In this document: positions 1 to 8,059 of the stretch, in pieces
Position numbering within the stretch: the stretch's first letter is position 1
Layout of the letters: each line of letters opens with the position of its first letter
DNA from: Heliomicrobium modesticaldum Ice1
GTDB lineage: Bacteria; Bacillota; Desulfitobacteriia; Heliobacteriales; Heliobacteriaceae
Reading direction: 5' to 3'
Assembly: GCF_000019165.1 (NCBI RefSeq)
Contig: NC_010337.2
Coordinates: forward strand, 2,924,001-2,988,000
DNA length: 64,000 bases
Program-made: the position numbers and the translations under genes
Notes under the pieces: model-generated
The model's input: only the letters and a program-made list of their open reading frames with translations
Told to the model about the DNA's origin: nothing
Database searches by the model: none

Positions 1-55
1 GTTGATATTACTTGGGTTCAGAGGTAATATGTCATGCTGACAAGGAGGTGAGAAT

Positions 56-1618
56 TTGAAAAAGGTAACGAAAATCGCCCAAAATACAGCTGATTTTACC
101 GAACGGCCCAAGCTACGTGTTGCGGCTTACTGCCGTGTGTCCACCGACAGCGATGAGCAGCTGGTCAGCCTTGAAACCCAAATTAGGCACTACGAATCCT
201 ATATCAATGCAAATCCTGATTGGGAGTTTGCCGGTCTTTATTATGACGAGGGCATCACAGGTACGAAAAAGGAAAAACGGCATGAGCTGCTTCGGATGAT
301 ATCCGACTGTGAAAATAAAAAAATCGACTTCATCGTAACCAAGTCTATCAGCCGGTTTGCACGAAATACCACCGACTGTCTTGAACTGGTCAGGAAGCTG
401 ATTGACCTTGGCATCTTCATTTATTTTGAGAAAGAAAACATCAACACCGGGTCAATGGAAAGCGAACTCATGCTGTCAATCCTGAGTGGACTGGCTGAAA
501 GCGAGTCGGTCTCCATCTCGGAAAACAATAAGTGGTCGGTAAAGCGCAGGTTTCAAAGCGGCACTTTCAAAATCTCCTATCCGCCCTATGGCTACGATGC
601 CGTTGACGGGAAGATGGTCGTGAATGAATCCCAGGCTGAAATCGTCCGGTTCATCTTTGCTGAAATCTTGTCAGGCAAAGGCACCCATAAAATTGCGGAT
701 GACCTGAACCGCCGAAAGGTACCGACCAAGAAAGGCGGGCGCTGGACGGCAACAACCATTCGCGGGATGGTCAGCAACGAAAAATATACCGGCGACGCAA
801 TTTTTCAAAAGACCTATACCGATGAGCACTTCAACCGACACAACAACTACGGCGAGAAAGACCAGTATCTGATCAAAAACCATCATGAACCGATTATCAG
901 CCATGAAGATTTTGAAGCCGCACAGATGATCATCGAACAGCGCGGCAAGGAAAAAGGTGTAGTAAAGTATAACGAAAAATACCAGAGCCGTTATCCTTTT
1001 TCCGGTAAAATCATCTGCGGTCAGTGTGGCAGTAAATTCAAACGCCGAATTCACGGGAGCGGCAGAAAATACATCGCATGGTGCTGCTCCACTCACATTG
1101 CGGACATCAAGAAATGTCCTATGAAATATATCCCGGAGTCCGATTTTGAATACGCATTCGTCACCATGATGAACAAGCTCATCTTCGGACATGAAACCGT
1201 CCTAAAGCCACTGCTTGCGAGCCTGCGCGGCATGAATTCCGACGACAGTCTGACAAGCATTCGGGAGCTTGACAAGAAACTCGAAGAAAACACGGAACAG
1301 CGAAAGGTGCTGGTGGGGCTTCTCACCAAAGGATACCTTGAGCCTGCCGTTTACAATAAGGGCAACAATGAACTTCTGCAGGAGGCCGAAAGGTTACACC
1401 GTCAAAAGGAATCCTTAGTACGCTTCTTAAACAGTGACACCCAACACTTAAGCGAAGTCAGTGAGTTGCTGCACTATACCACAAAAACACCGATGCTGAC
1501 CTGCTTTGACAGAGACATTTTTAAACGCTTTGTGGAGCGGATTATTGTTTATTCCAGGACAGAAATAGGATTTGAGTTAAAATGCGGCATAACGCTGAAA
1601 GAAAGGCTGGTGAAATAG
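56..1618 (+). CDS. Large serine recombinase 1 of a recombinase triplet
   Basis: Site-specific recombinase of the large serine (resolvase/invertase) family, which catalyses integration and excision of mobile elements through a phosphoserine DNA link. The 520-aa protein shows the N-terminal catalytic domain (about 20-165) with [10 protein letters not shown] carrying the nucleophilic Ser, a 'Recombinase' domain (about 180-285, starting YPPYGY), a zinc ribbon (CGQC near 320 and a CC...C pair near 345) and a C-terminal coiled coil. The TTG start is chosen because AAGGAGGTG (42-50) lies 5 nt upstream. It is the first of three head-to-tail genes; the next start codon follows its stop directly. The stretch is less GC-rich than the chromosome beyond 5.1 kb, consistent with transfer. 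The family is certain; the target site is unknown. Confidence 0.93.
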   Translation: MKKVTKIAQNTADFTERPKLRVAAYCRVSTDSDEQLVSLETQIRHYESYINANPDWEFAGLYYDEGITGTKKEKRHELLRMISDCENKKIDFIVTKSISRFARNTTDCLELVRKLIDLGIFIYFEKENINTGSMESELMLSILSGLAESESVSISENNKWSVKRRFQSGTFKISYPPYGYDAVDGKMVVNESQAEIVRFIFAEILSGKGTHKIADDLNRRKVPTKKGGRWTATTIRGMVSNEKYTGDAIFQKTYTDEHFNRHNNYGEKDQYLIKNHHEPIISHEDFEAAQMIIEQRGKEKGVVKYNEKYQSRYPFSGKIICGQCGSKFKRRIHGSGRKYIAWCCSTHIADIKKCPMKYIPESDFEYAFVTMMNKLIFGHETVLKPLLASLRGMNSDDSLTSIRELDKKLEENTEQRKVLVGLLTKGYLEPAVYNKGNNELLQEAERLHRQKESLVRFLNSDTQHLSEVSELLHYTTKTPMLTCFDRDIFKRFVERIIVYSRTEIGFELKCGITLKERLVK

Positions 1619-2050
1619 ATGGGACACACACCATTTGGCTACCGGATTGAAAACGGTAAAGCCGTGATAGACAAGGCCGCCGCTGAGCAGATAAAGATTC
1701 TGTATCAATCCTATCTATCCGGCGATTCTTTGGATACTGCCGCCAAAAAGGCCGGCATCCAATCCTTCCATGCCGGTATTAGCAGGATACTGCGGAATGC
1801 TTGTTACCTTGGCAACGAGTATTATCCTGCAATCATTGACCCCAACATATTTGCGGCTGCCGAAGCCGAGCGTATCAAGCGGGCGGAAAAGCTTGGCCGC
1901 ATCCTTGAACCAAAAGAAGAAACCGAGGTGGTCTTTCCCACTGTCTTCTATATAAAAGAAGCAGCACAGCGGTTTGATGACCCGTTCCAGCAGGCGGAAT
2001 ACGCCTACAGTCTGATAGAAATGGAGGTGCACGAAGATGGAAGTCAGTAA
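1619..2050 (+). CDS. Small recombinase-domain protein lacking the catalytic domain
   Basis: A 143-aa protein that begins with [11 protein letters not shown], the motif that opens the 'Recombinase' DNA-binding domain of large serine recombinases. It has no resolvase catalytic domain and no active-site serine. It follows the first recombinase without a gap (TAG then ATG) and overlaps the third by 14 nt, so the three are translated as a unit. It probably acts as a DNA-binding accessory to the two catalytic partners. Triplets of this form (catalytic, short, catalytic) are known from Firmicute conjugative elements. It could be a decayed recombinase, but the clean junctions and intact frame argue for a maintained gene. 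Confidence 0.8.
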   Translation: MGHTPFGYRIENGKAVIDKAAAEQIKILYQSYLSGDSLDTAAKKAGIQSFHAGISRILRNACYLGNEYYPAIIDPNIFAAAEAERIKRAEKLGRILEPKEETEVVFPTVFYIKEAAQRFDDPFQQAEYAYSLIEMEVHEDGSQ

Positions 2051-3605
2051 GAATGTCACAGTGATTCCTGCGAGGAAGCACATCCGCAAAAGTAAAGATG
2101 AAGAAAAACCGAAGCTCCGTGTGGCAGCTTACTGCCGCGTCTCCACCGACAGCGACGAACAGGCCACCAGCTATGAAACGCAGATTGAGCATTACACGGC
2201 CTACATCAACGGTCACCCGGACTGGGTGCTGGCCGGCATCTTTGCGGACGACGGCATTTCCGGCACCAACACCAAAAAGCGCGACGAATTCAACCGCATG
2301 ATTGACGAGTGTATGGCGGGCAATATCGATATGGTCATCACCAAGTCCATCAGCAGGTTTGCGCGCAATACCCTGGACTGCCTGAAATACATCCGCCAGC
2401 TGAAGGAAAAGAATATTCCCGTGTACTTTGAAAAAGAAAACATTAACACCATGGATTCCAAGGGTGAGGTCCTGCTGACGATTATGGCATCCCTCGCTCA
2501 GCAGGAGAGCCAGTCCCTGAGCCAGAACGTGAAGCTGGGCCTGCAGTACCGCTACCAGCAGGGCGAGATTCAGGTCAACTGTGCCCGCTTCCTCGGCTAC
2601 ACCAAGGACGAAAACAAACATCTGGTGGTCGTGCCGGAGGAAGCCGAAGTCGTCAAGCGCATCTACCGGGAATATCTTGAAGGGGCCAGCATGCTAAAAA
2701 TTGCCCGCGGGCTGGAAGCCGACGGCATCCTAAACGGCGCGGGCAAAGAACGCTGGCATACCAGCAATATCAACCAGATTCTGCGGAATGAAAAGTACAT
2801 CGGAGACGCCCTATTACAGAAAACCTACACAGTTGATTTTCTCACAAAAAAGCGGGTCAAGAATAACGGCCTTGTCCCGCAATACTATGTGGAAAACAGC
2901 CATGAAGCCATCATCCCGCGTGAAATTTTCATGCAGGTGCAGGAGGAACTGGTGCGTCGGCGTTTAATCCATAAAAGCCCGAACGGAAAGAACCGGGTGT
3001 TCAGCAGCAGCCACTGTCTGGCGAACATCGTGTATTGTGGCGTTTGCGGGGAGTTTTACCGCCGGATTCACTGGTACAACCGGGGCAAAAAGTCCATTGT
3101 CTGGCGCTGCATCAGTCGCCTGGAAAACACCGGATTGTTCTGCGACGCCCGCACCGTGCCGGAAAGCCAAATCGAGCAGGTGCTGGTCAAGGCCATTAAC
3201 CAAACGCTTTGCGACAGGGACACCTTTCTTACGACGCTTCAGAACAACATTGAAACCGTCCTGAGCCACGGGAACGACCAGGTCCTTGCCGACATCGACA
3301 AGCGATTGAAAGAGTTGCAGGCGGAGCTTTTGAAACTGGCTACTTCCAATGCGGATTACGAAAAAGTAGGCAACGAAATTTACCACCTGCGCGAGGAAAA
3401 GCAAAAGCTTCAGCTGGAAAGCGCCGGGCGGGATGAACAGAAAAAACGTATCTCCGACATGGGCACCTTCCTTCGGGAGCAGCCCACCGCCCTGACCGAA
3501 TACGATGAGTCGCTTATCCGGCGGCTAATTGAAAAAGTCACCGTCTACGAGGACAAATTCACTGTTGAATTCAAATCTGGTGTCAATGTTGAGATAAACG
3601 AATAA
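2037..3605 (+). CDS. Large serine recombinase 2 of the triplet
   Basis: A 522-aa large serine recombinase, clearly related to the first one. It has the catalytic motif [13 protein letters not shown] near residue 30, a Recombinase domain from about 190, a zinc ribbon (CGVCGEF near 340) and a C-terminal coiled coil rich in Lys/Glu (about 415-470). The start lies inside the end of the preceding gene, with GGAGGTG 7 nt upstream. Codon use is more GC-rich than in the first recombinase, so the two catalytic genes are diverged rather than a recent duplication. It probably works together with the first to move an element whose body lies left of this window. Confidence 0.93.
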   Translation: MEVSKNVTVIPARKHIRKSKDEEKPKLRVAAYCRVSTDSDEQATSYETQIEHYTAYINGHPDWVLAGIFADDGISGTNTKKRDEFNRMIDECMAGNIDMVITKSISRFARNTLDCLKYIRQLKEKNIPVYFEKENINTMDSKGEVLLTIMASLAQQESQSLSQNVKLGLQYRYQQGEIQVNCARFLGYTKDENKHLVVVPEEAEVVKRIYREYLEGASMLKIARGLEADGILNGAGKERWHTSNINQILRNEKYIGDALLQKTYTVDFLTKKRVKNNGLVPQYYVENSHEAIIPREIFMQVQEELVRRRLIHKSPNGKNRVFSSSHCLANIVYCGVCGEFYRRIHWYNRGKKSIVWRCISRLENTGLFCDARTVPESQIEQVLVKAINQTLCDRDTFLTTLQNNIETVLSHGNDQVLADIDKRLKELQAELLKLATSNADYEKVGNEIYHLREEKQKLQLESAGRDEQKKRISDMGTFLREQPTALTEYDESLIRRLIEKVTVYEDKFTVEFKSGVNVEINE

Positions 3606-3619
3606 TCGCACCAAAGCAA

Positions 3620-3667
3620 AGACTCCTCAGAACTGGAACAAATCCGGTGATGGGGAGTCTTGTTTGA
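3620..3667. terminator. Candidate bidirectional terminator after the recombinases
   Basis: AGACTCC pairs with GGAGTCT around an internal loop that can itself fold, followed by a T-rich stretch. It lies between the convergent recombinase and small-protein genes and could serve both strands. Confidence 0.5.
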
Positions 3668-3674
3668 TTTTCAA

Positions 3675-3998
3675 CTATTTCTTTGGTTTGAACATGGCAC
3701 TATAGGCTTTAACCGCCTCATCCTTCATAAGCCACCCGAACTTTCTAAGAAATTCTAACTTCTGCTCGTCATTCGCCCATTCCTGCAACGTGTGCATCAC
3801 ACCTTCAAAGTGCTCATTCTCCTTGCCATTAAAGAACTTTCCTCCAGGGCCTTGCTTGAACATTACTGGTACTCCATTCTTGATTGCCTTCCAAACTGTG
3901 GAGCCTCCGGTAGTAGTTAAATCGTCACCTACAAATCCATCTAATTCACCTGAAGCCAATTTTTTCAAAAGACTCTTTTCTTCATTCGTTATCGCCAT
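3675..3998 (-). CDS. Hypothetical protein, partner of the MerR-type regulator
   Basis: An unrecognised soluble protein of 107 aa. Start set at the ATG of MAITNEEK because GGAGG lies about 8 nt upstream. The upstream in-frame ATG overlaps the regulator's stop and would place the Shine-Dalgarno inside the coding region. The sequence is charged, without membrane segments or signal peptide, and ends in a basic MFKPKK tail. It follows the MerR-type regulator by 2 nt and must be co-transcribed with it. Lower GC content than the chromosome suggests it came with the mobile element. No function can be assigned. Confidence 0.75.
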   Translation of the reverse strand: MAITNEEKSLLKKLASGELDGFVGDDLTTTGGSTVWKAIKNGVPVMFKQGPGGKFFNGKENEHFEGVMHTLQEWANDEQKLEFLRKFGWLMKDEAVKAYSAMFKPKK

Positions 3999-4000
3999 AA

Positions 4001-4684
4001 TCAGTCCTCCCATTCATCAAGATTAATATCCTCAGAGTCATAAGCACCAACTGGATACTCTCGAATCCATCCTTCAATTTGTATTACCTTACCGCACTTT
4101 GGGCATTCGAAATTATCTTCGGAATTAAAGCTGTACACTATATCAGGCCCCATCCCATTTTCTCTTTCATCGCTACTCTGGTCATAAAGGTAATCTTCCA
4201 AATCGACTTCATACTCTTCACCACAGTGAGGGCACTGGATATTACGGATAAACGACACTGGACGGTAACCATACATATCTTCGATGTCGATGAATTCCTC
4301 TCCAGCTGCTTCCTTCTTCGTAATAACATTCCAGTAACGGTCAGTTTCAAATGTCTCAAATTCCGCCTTATCATCAAGCAGTTCTGAAAGTAAAGACAGA
4401 GAGTTTCGTTTTCTGGCTATCTCAGCATCAATACTCTGTTTACGAGAAACAATCGCTTCTTCCAAAGTCCATTCGCCATCCTGCAGTTTTCTTATATCAC
4501 TACAGGTAAGCCCAGATTTAGTTAGCACTACAAGAAGACGTAAATTTTCACAGTCTGTTTCTGTATAATTTGTACTCCTGTTTCCGGATGGCGGATTCTC
4601 CGGAAAGAAGATGCCCTCTCTCTTAAATAGCTTAATTCTGTCGGCATCGATACCAAGTTTTTCTTGAATTTCTTTTGGTCTCAT
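4001..4684 (-). CDS. MerR-family-like regulator with C-terminal zinc ribbons
   Basis: A 227-aa protein. Residues 1-75 look like a MerR winged helix: the opening KEIQEKLGIDADRI, then an aromatic/Gly-rich wing and TNYTETDCENLRLL, where MerR proteins have a conserved RxY/YxxxDl pattern. A helical linker follows (about 80-120), then two CPxCG knuckles (CPHCGEE near 169, CPKCGKV near 205), which probably bind one zinc. GGAGGTCG precedes the start. Its own promoter has the long 20-bp spacer with a dyad that is diagnostic of MerR control, so it probably regulates itself and the small downstream gene. The ligand is unknown; zinc or redox sensing is possible. Confidence 0.75.
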   Translation of the reverse strand: MRPKEIQEKLGIDADRIKLFKREGIFFPENPPSGNRSTNYTETDCENLRLLVVLTKSGLTCSDIRKLQDGEWTLEEAIVSRKQSIDAEIARKRNSLSLLSELLDDKAEFETFETDRYWNVITKKEAAGEEFIDIEDMYGYRPVSFIRNIQCPHCGEEYEVDLEDYLYDQSSDERENGMGPDIVYSFNSEDNFECPKCGKVIQIEGWIREYPVGAYDSEDINLDEWED

Positions 4685-4710
4685 TTAAGTTCGACCTCCT
4701 TTCAAGACTC

Positions 4711-4742
4711 ATTCTAACAAGTGGGGACTTTATCCCCGTCAA
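4711..4742 (-). promoter_or_regulatory. MerR-type promoter with 20-bp spacer and operator dyad
   Basis: On the minus strand TTGACG (4742-4737) and TAGAAT (4716-4711) are separated by 20 bp instead of 17. The spacer contains the perfect dyad GGGGA-N5-TCCCC (4737-4723). Overlong spacers with a central palindrome are the hallmark of promoters activated by MerR-family twisting. Confidence 0.75.
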
Positions 4743-4900
4743 GCATCTTTTCAAAAAATTAAAGAATTTCTTTACTCAAAAACATCCCCAATTCTTTACT
4801 GTTTTTCGTTCCATTTTATCCATAATAAGATTCTACATCATAAATTAACAGATACTTATCAACATCCAACCTGACCACACAACCTCGGAAAATCCAAAAA

Positions 4901-4999
4901 ACATCTAAATCGACCACTCGCGAACACCCAACATCTAAATCGACCACTCGTCAAACACTGACATCTAAATCGCTCTGTCACACTCAAAACTGTCAGCTT
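4901..4999 (-). repeat. Three 30-bp-spaced repeats, possible solo IS21-family end
   Basis: ACATCTAAATCG recurs at 4901, 4931 and 4961, exactly 30 bp apart. The first two copies extend to ACCACTCG. Read on the minus strand the stretch starts TGACAG at about 4999 and repeats CGATTTAGATGT. Multiple internal repeats next to a TG terminus are typical of IS21-family ends, but no istA/istB gene lies nearby. The IS21 assignment is inference. Confidence 0.5.
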
Positions 5000-5097
5000 T
5001 GACTTGTTCCCGCGAACCGATATTTTTATGATTTTTACACATCAGGTTTTTGCGCTCAAACATCGAAAAGCCTTTATTTACAGGACTTTTTGCACAC

Positions 5098-6570
5098 TCA
5101 CCCTTTTACCCTCGACATCAATACTACCGTCTCCACGTGCCCCGTTTGCGGAAACATATCCACCGGCGTCACCTGCTTCACCTGCCACCCGTGAGCGGTC
5201 AAACGCGCCGCATCGCGGGCCAAGCTCGCTGGATCGCAACTGACATAGACGATCCGGTCAGGTCCGGTCTGAGCGATGGCTTCAATCACACGCGCATGAC
5301 AGCCGCGCCGAGGCGGATCCAACACGATCACGTCGGGAACACATGCCCGTTCGAGCAGCGACGGTAGCAGGTCTTCTACCTTGCCGGTCAGAAACTCAAC
5401 GTTGGTGATGCCATTTTGCTCGGCATTTTTTTGGGCATCTTCGACCGCCATAGGGACCTCTTCGATGCCGATGACGCGGGCACAGTCGCGGGCCAGGAAG
5501 AGGCTGATAGTGCCAGCGCCGCAATAAGCGTCAATGATTGTCTCCCGTCCGGTGAGGCCGCAGACTTCCTTCGTCAACTGATAGAGTATCTCTGTCTGCC
5601 TGGGATTTACCTGGGTGAAGCTGGCGGGGCCGACTTCGATCTGCAAACCACCAGGCAGATAGTCAGTGAGCCGCTCTTTGCCCGGCTTGCTCACATGGAA
5701 AGGGTAGTCGGGGCCGAGAACCTCTCCCTCTTTTTTTTCGTTCACGTTTACGTAAAGAGAAACCAGGTTGTATCGTTCCCCCGTGAGTCCTTCCCCTGTG
5801 GCTCCTTCCCCTGTGGCTCCTTCCCCTGTGGCTCCTTCCCCTGTGGCTCCTTCCCCTGTGGCTCCTTCCCCCATCAGCCGCTTCGCCAAATCTCCCACGG
5901 CCTTGCGCCAGGCAGAGCGCCATGCGGAAAAGACGAGGATCAACATCATCTCCCCCGCTCTTTCAAGCGGGGTTGTTGTTTTCAGGACCACATGGCGGAT
6001 CGGCAGTTCACCTGCCGGGTCGATTTCGGGCAAATGCCGTCGCAGTGCTTTCAGCACCGGCGGAAAGCTCTCCGGCAGAAGAGGGCATTCGTCGTTTTCC
6101 ACGAGTTCATGGCTAGACAGGCGGTAGTAGCCCATTTGCAGCGGCTTTCCCGGCGCTCCGGCTTCCCGGCGCAGGTGCATCTGCACCCGGTTGCGGTACC
6201 GCCAGGGGTTTGCCGCGCCGACGATCTCGCCAACGGGTACGTTCTCCAGGCGGCCCAACCGCCGTAATGCGTCCCGGACCCCTTCCGTCTTCACGCGGCA
6301 TTGTGCGGGGTAGTCTATCATCTGGAGCTGACAGCCGCCACAACGCGAAAAGACGCGGCAGGGCGGTTCCACCCGCTCCGGCGCCGCTTCGAGCACCTCC
6401 AGCAGTTCGGCGCGGGCAAAATTCTTTTTCACCTGGGTGATACGGGCCTTCACCCGCTCACCAGGCATGCACTCCGGGATAAACAGAGCCATCCCGCCGG
6501 GGCGGGCCACGCCCTCGCCTTGCAAGGTCATCCGTTCTATGGAAAAGGTATCGATATCGCCGGGTCGCAT
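5098..6570 (-). CDS. 23S rRNA (uracil-5-)-methyltransferase, RlmD/RlmCD (TrmA/RumA) family
   Basis: SAM-dependent RNA methyltransferase that makes 5-methyluridine in 23S rRNA. Domains in order: N-terminal TRAM/OB fold (about 1-60); a 4Fe-4S site with C71, C77 and C80 and probably the Cys of ENDECP near 160; a central domain; and a Rossmann methyltransferase (IIDAYCGAGT near 340, DPPRRGC near 420, catalytic Cys in YVSCDP). At 490 aa it is longer than usual, partly because of a run of GEGAT pentapeptides (about 233-261) encoded by 15-bp tandem repeats. These lie in a loop before the SAM domain and are probably tolerated. The rum/rlmD 3' end is a known integration hotspot for streptococcal ICEs, and here the recombinase triplet lies just beyond it. 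Confidence 0.9.
   Translation of the reverse strand: MRPGDIDTFSIERMTLQGEGVARPGGMALFIPECMPGERVKARITQVKKNFARAELLEVLEAAPERVEPPCRVFSRCGGCQLQMIDYPAQCRVKTEGVRDALRRLGRLENVPVGEIVGAANPWRYRNRVQMHLRREAGAPGKPLQMGYYRLSSHELVENDECPLLPESFPPVLKALRRHLPEIDPAGELPIRHVVLKTTTPLERAGEMMLILVFSAWRSAWRKAVGDLAKRLMGEGATGEGATGEGATGEGATGEGATGEGLTGERYNLVSLYVNVNEKKEGEVLGPDYPFHVSKPGKERLTDYLPGGLQIEVGPASFTQVNPRQTEILYQLTKEVCGLTGRETIIDAYCGAGTISLFLARDCARVIGIEEVPMAVEDAQKNAEQNGITNVEFLTGKVEDLLPSLLERACVPDVIVLDPPRRGCHARVIEAIAQTGPDRIVYVSCDPASLARDAARLTAHGWQVKQVTPVDMFPQTGHVETVVLMSRVKG
5785..5872 (-). repeat. 15-bp coding minisatellite (GEGAT x about 6) in the rRNA methyltransferase
   Basis: Near-identical tandem copies of a 15-bp unit, CCTTCCCCTGTGGCT on the plus strand, add a Gly-Glu-Gly-Ala-Thr repeat in frame. 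Copy number is likely to vary between strains. Confidence 0.95.
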
Positions 6571-6755
6571 GGGGAGACCCTCCTAACACATCTTGAGCCT
6601 TTTACTGTAAGGCAGTCTGTTTTGCGCTGGGGTTACATGTTCACACGCTGGAATCATGCCTGCTTCGTGGGATGCGAAAAACCGGAACCATCGGCTTTCC
6701 GATTTTTTCTATGCACAGCGGGGAATACATAACAAAAAAACAGGGGAGGTCTGCC

Positions 6756-8018
6756 ATGTTCACCGCCGAACTGTTTTTGTCTCTGCTTTGGTCGGTCACT
6801 GGCGGCCTGCTCACGCTGCTCGGTTCTACAGGAATTTTCGTCTCCCTCGTCGTGCAGCGGCGAATCGAACGGTTGCAGGACATCCTCGAAGAGTTTCTCG
6901 AACTGCCGTACCAGGAGAACAAAAACCTGGCCGCGCCCATGGTCAACCTGGTCCGCAAGTACCAAGTCCACTACCTTTTCCCGGACAGGCCGGGCCGAAC
7001 GATCCTCTTCTACCTCGACTTCACCCTCCTGCTGATCGCCCTGATCTGGCTGTGGGTGCTCTTTTTGGCCATCGACAGGCCGATCCGCCCGCTCTTCTGG
7101 TTCCAGGGGCTCCTCCTTGTCCTGATCGGCGGCAACATCATTCTATTCCGCCGCCTGCTCCAACAAACGATCAACCCGACGGGCAATCCGCTCTTCAATC
7201 CGATCATTCCGCCGCCGGAGCGGTTGCGCAGCGTCTCCTACTTGTCGCGTTATGTGAACGTGTCCGTCAAATCGATGCTCCAACAGGCCCGTTTCGCCCT
7301 GGTCATGACCGGTGACGGCGAACTGCGGTTGAAGCAGGAACTTTCCTTCGATGACTTCTATTATCTTCTCCACTGCCCTACCCGAGATTGGCTGGCCTGG
7401 GGGGAACTGCGCCTCACTTTTCCGCCTGATCCCATCACAGGAAAACCCGTTCCCTTGCAGCGGAACGTCGAGATCCCGCTGGGGCGGCTTGCCTCCTGCG
7501 ACCGCGCCAGCAGGGGTACCGATGCTGTTGTACAGACCGGCGCCGGTGCTGAATCCTGTGCTTCATCCTTTCCCGCCATCCTCTACATTTTCCCGTCAGG
7601 TGAAAAACATCCCATCCAAATCGAATTCGAACTGCGCAAAGAGGGGGTGGGATACCACTCCCGTCCCTTTCCGGAGATGACGGTCCAATCGACGATCCTC
7701 TACCGTTTTAAGACGGAAGGGCAGCTCGAAGGCTTCAAGCATAGCGAGCACATAAAAGGCAAGAATCGTTGGAGCCGCGCCGAGCACTCGGATCAATTGG
7801 ATTACTCGGTTCAATTGAACCACTCGGATCAACTGAACCGCTCGGATCGACTGAACCGCTCGGATCGATTGGATCGGCTAGACATCTTAGAAGACGGCGG
7901 TCGTCTCACCGTCTTCAAGCCCTTTTGCTCCTACTTCGTATGTGACCAAGAGCGTTACTTCTGCCCGCTGTCCCAACAGACACCTGAGCGATGTATCGAA
8001 CCGTTGGAGGTACGCTGA
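6756..8018 (+). CDS. Membrane protein of unknown function with C-terminal SDRLN repeats
   Basis: A 420-aa protein I do not recognise. Start set at 6756 because GGGGAGG lies 6 nt upstream. It has an N-terminal hydrophobic segment (about 5-32), an amphipathic region, two further membrane segments (about 85-105 and 112-132), then a long soluble part with beta-rich character. Near residues 345-375 there is a run of six-residue repeats (HSDQLN, RSDRLN, RSDRLD) encoded by an 18-bp tandem repeat. It is divergent from the rRNA methyltransferase and convergent with the amidohydrolase-like gene. Topology suggests a membrane-anchored cytoplasmic or extracytoplasmic domain; function is unknown. Confidence 0.75.
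   Translation: MFTAELFLSLLWSVTGGLLTLLGSTGIFVSLVVQRRIERLQDILEEFLELPYQENKNLAAPMVNLVRKYQVHYLFPDRPGRTILFYLDFTLLLIALIWLWVLFLAIDRPIRPLFWFQGLLLVLIGGNIILFRRLLQQTINPTGNPLFNPIIPPPERLRSVSYLSRYVNVSVKSMLQQARFALVMTGDGELRLKQELSFDDFYYLLHCPTRDWLAWGELRLTFPPDPITGKPVPLQRNVEIPLGRLASCDRASRGTDAVVQTGAGAESCASSFPAILYIFPSGEKHPIQIEFELRKEGVGYHSRPFPEMTVQSTILYRFKTEGQLEGFKHSEHIKGKNRWSRAEHSDQLDYSVQLNHSDQLNRSDRLNRSDRLDRLDILEDGGRLTVFKPFCSYFVCDQERYFCPLSQQTPERCIEPLEVR
7785..7878 (+). repeat. 18-bp coding minisatellite
   Basis: Five imperfect copies of an 18-bp unit of the form CTCGGATCAACTGAACCG inside the membrane-protein gene, each adding a Ser-Asp-Arg/Gln-Leu-Asn/Asp type hexapeptide. Confidence 0.9.
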
Positions 8019-8059
8019 CAGCGAGAAGCCGGTCTTCACCGTCTCCCCTACAAAAACGA

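Larger units (their letters stand above)
4685..5097. other. Intergenic region between mobile-element genes and rlmD-like gene
   Basis: 413 bp without a convincing gene. It contains the MerR-type promoter at its left side, an AT-rich middle, and the 30-bp repeat cluster at 4901-4999. The element/chromosome boundary probably lies here, but I could not identify att sites. Confidence 0.6.

Noticed and set aside
4901-4980. Possible CRISPR array (30-bp spacing)
   Set aside because: Repeats are 12-20 bp with only about 10-18 bp between them, there are three copies, and there are no cas genes nearby.
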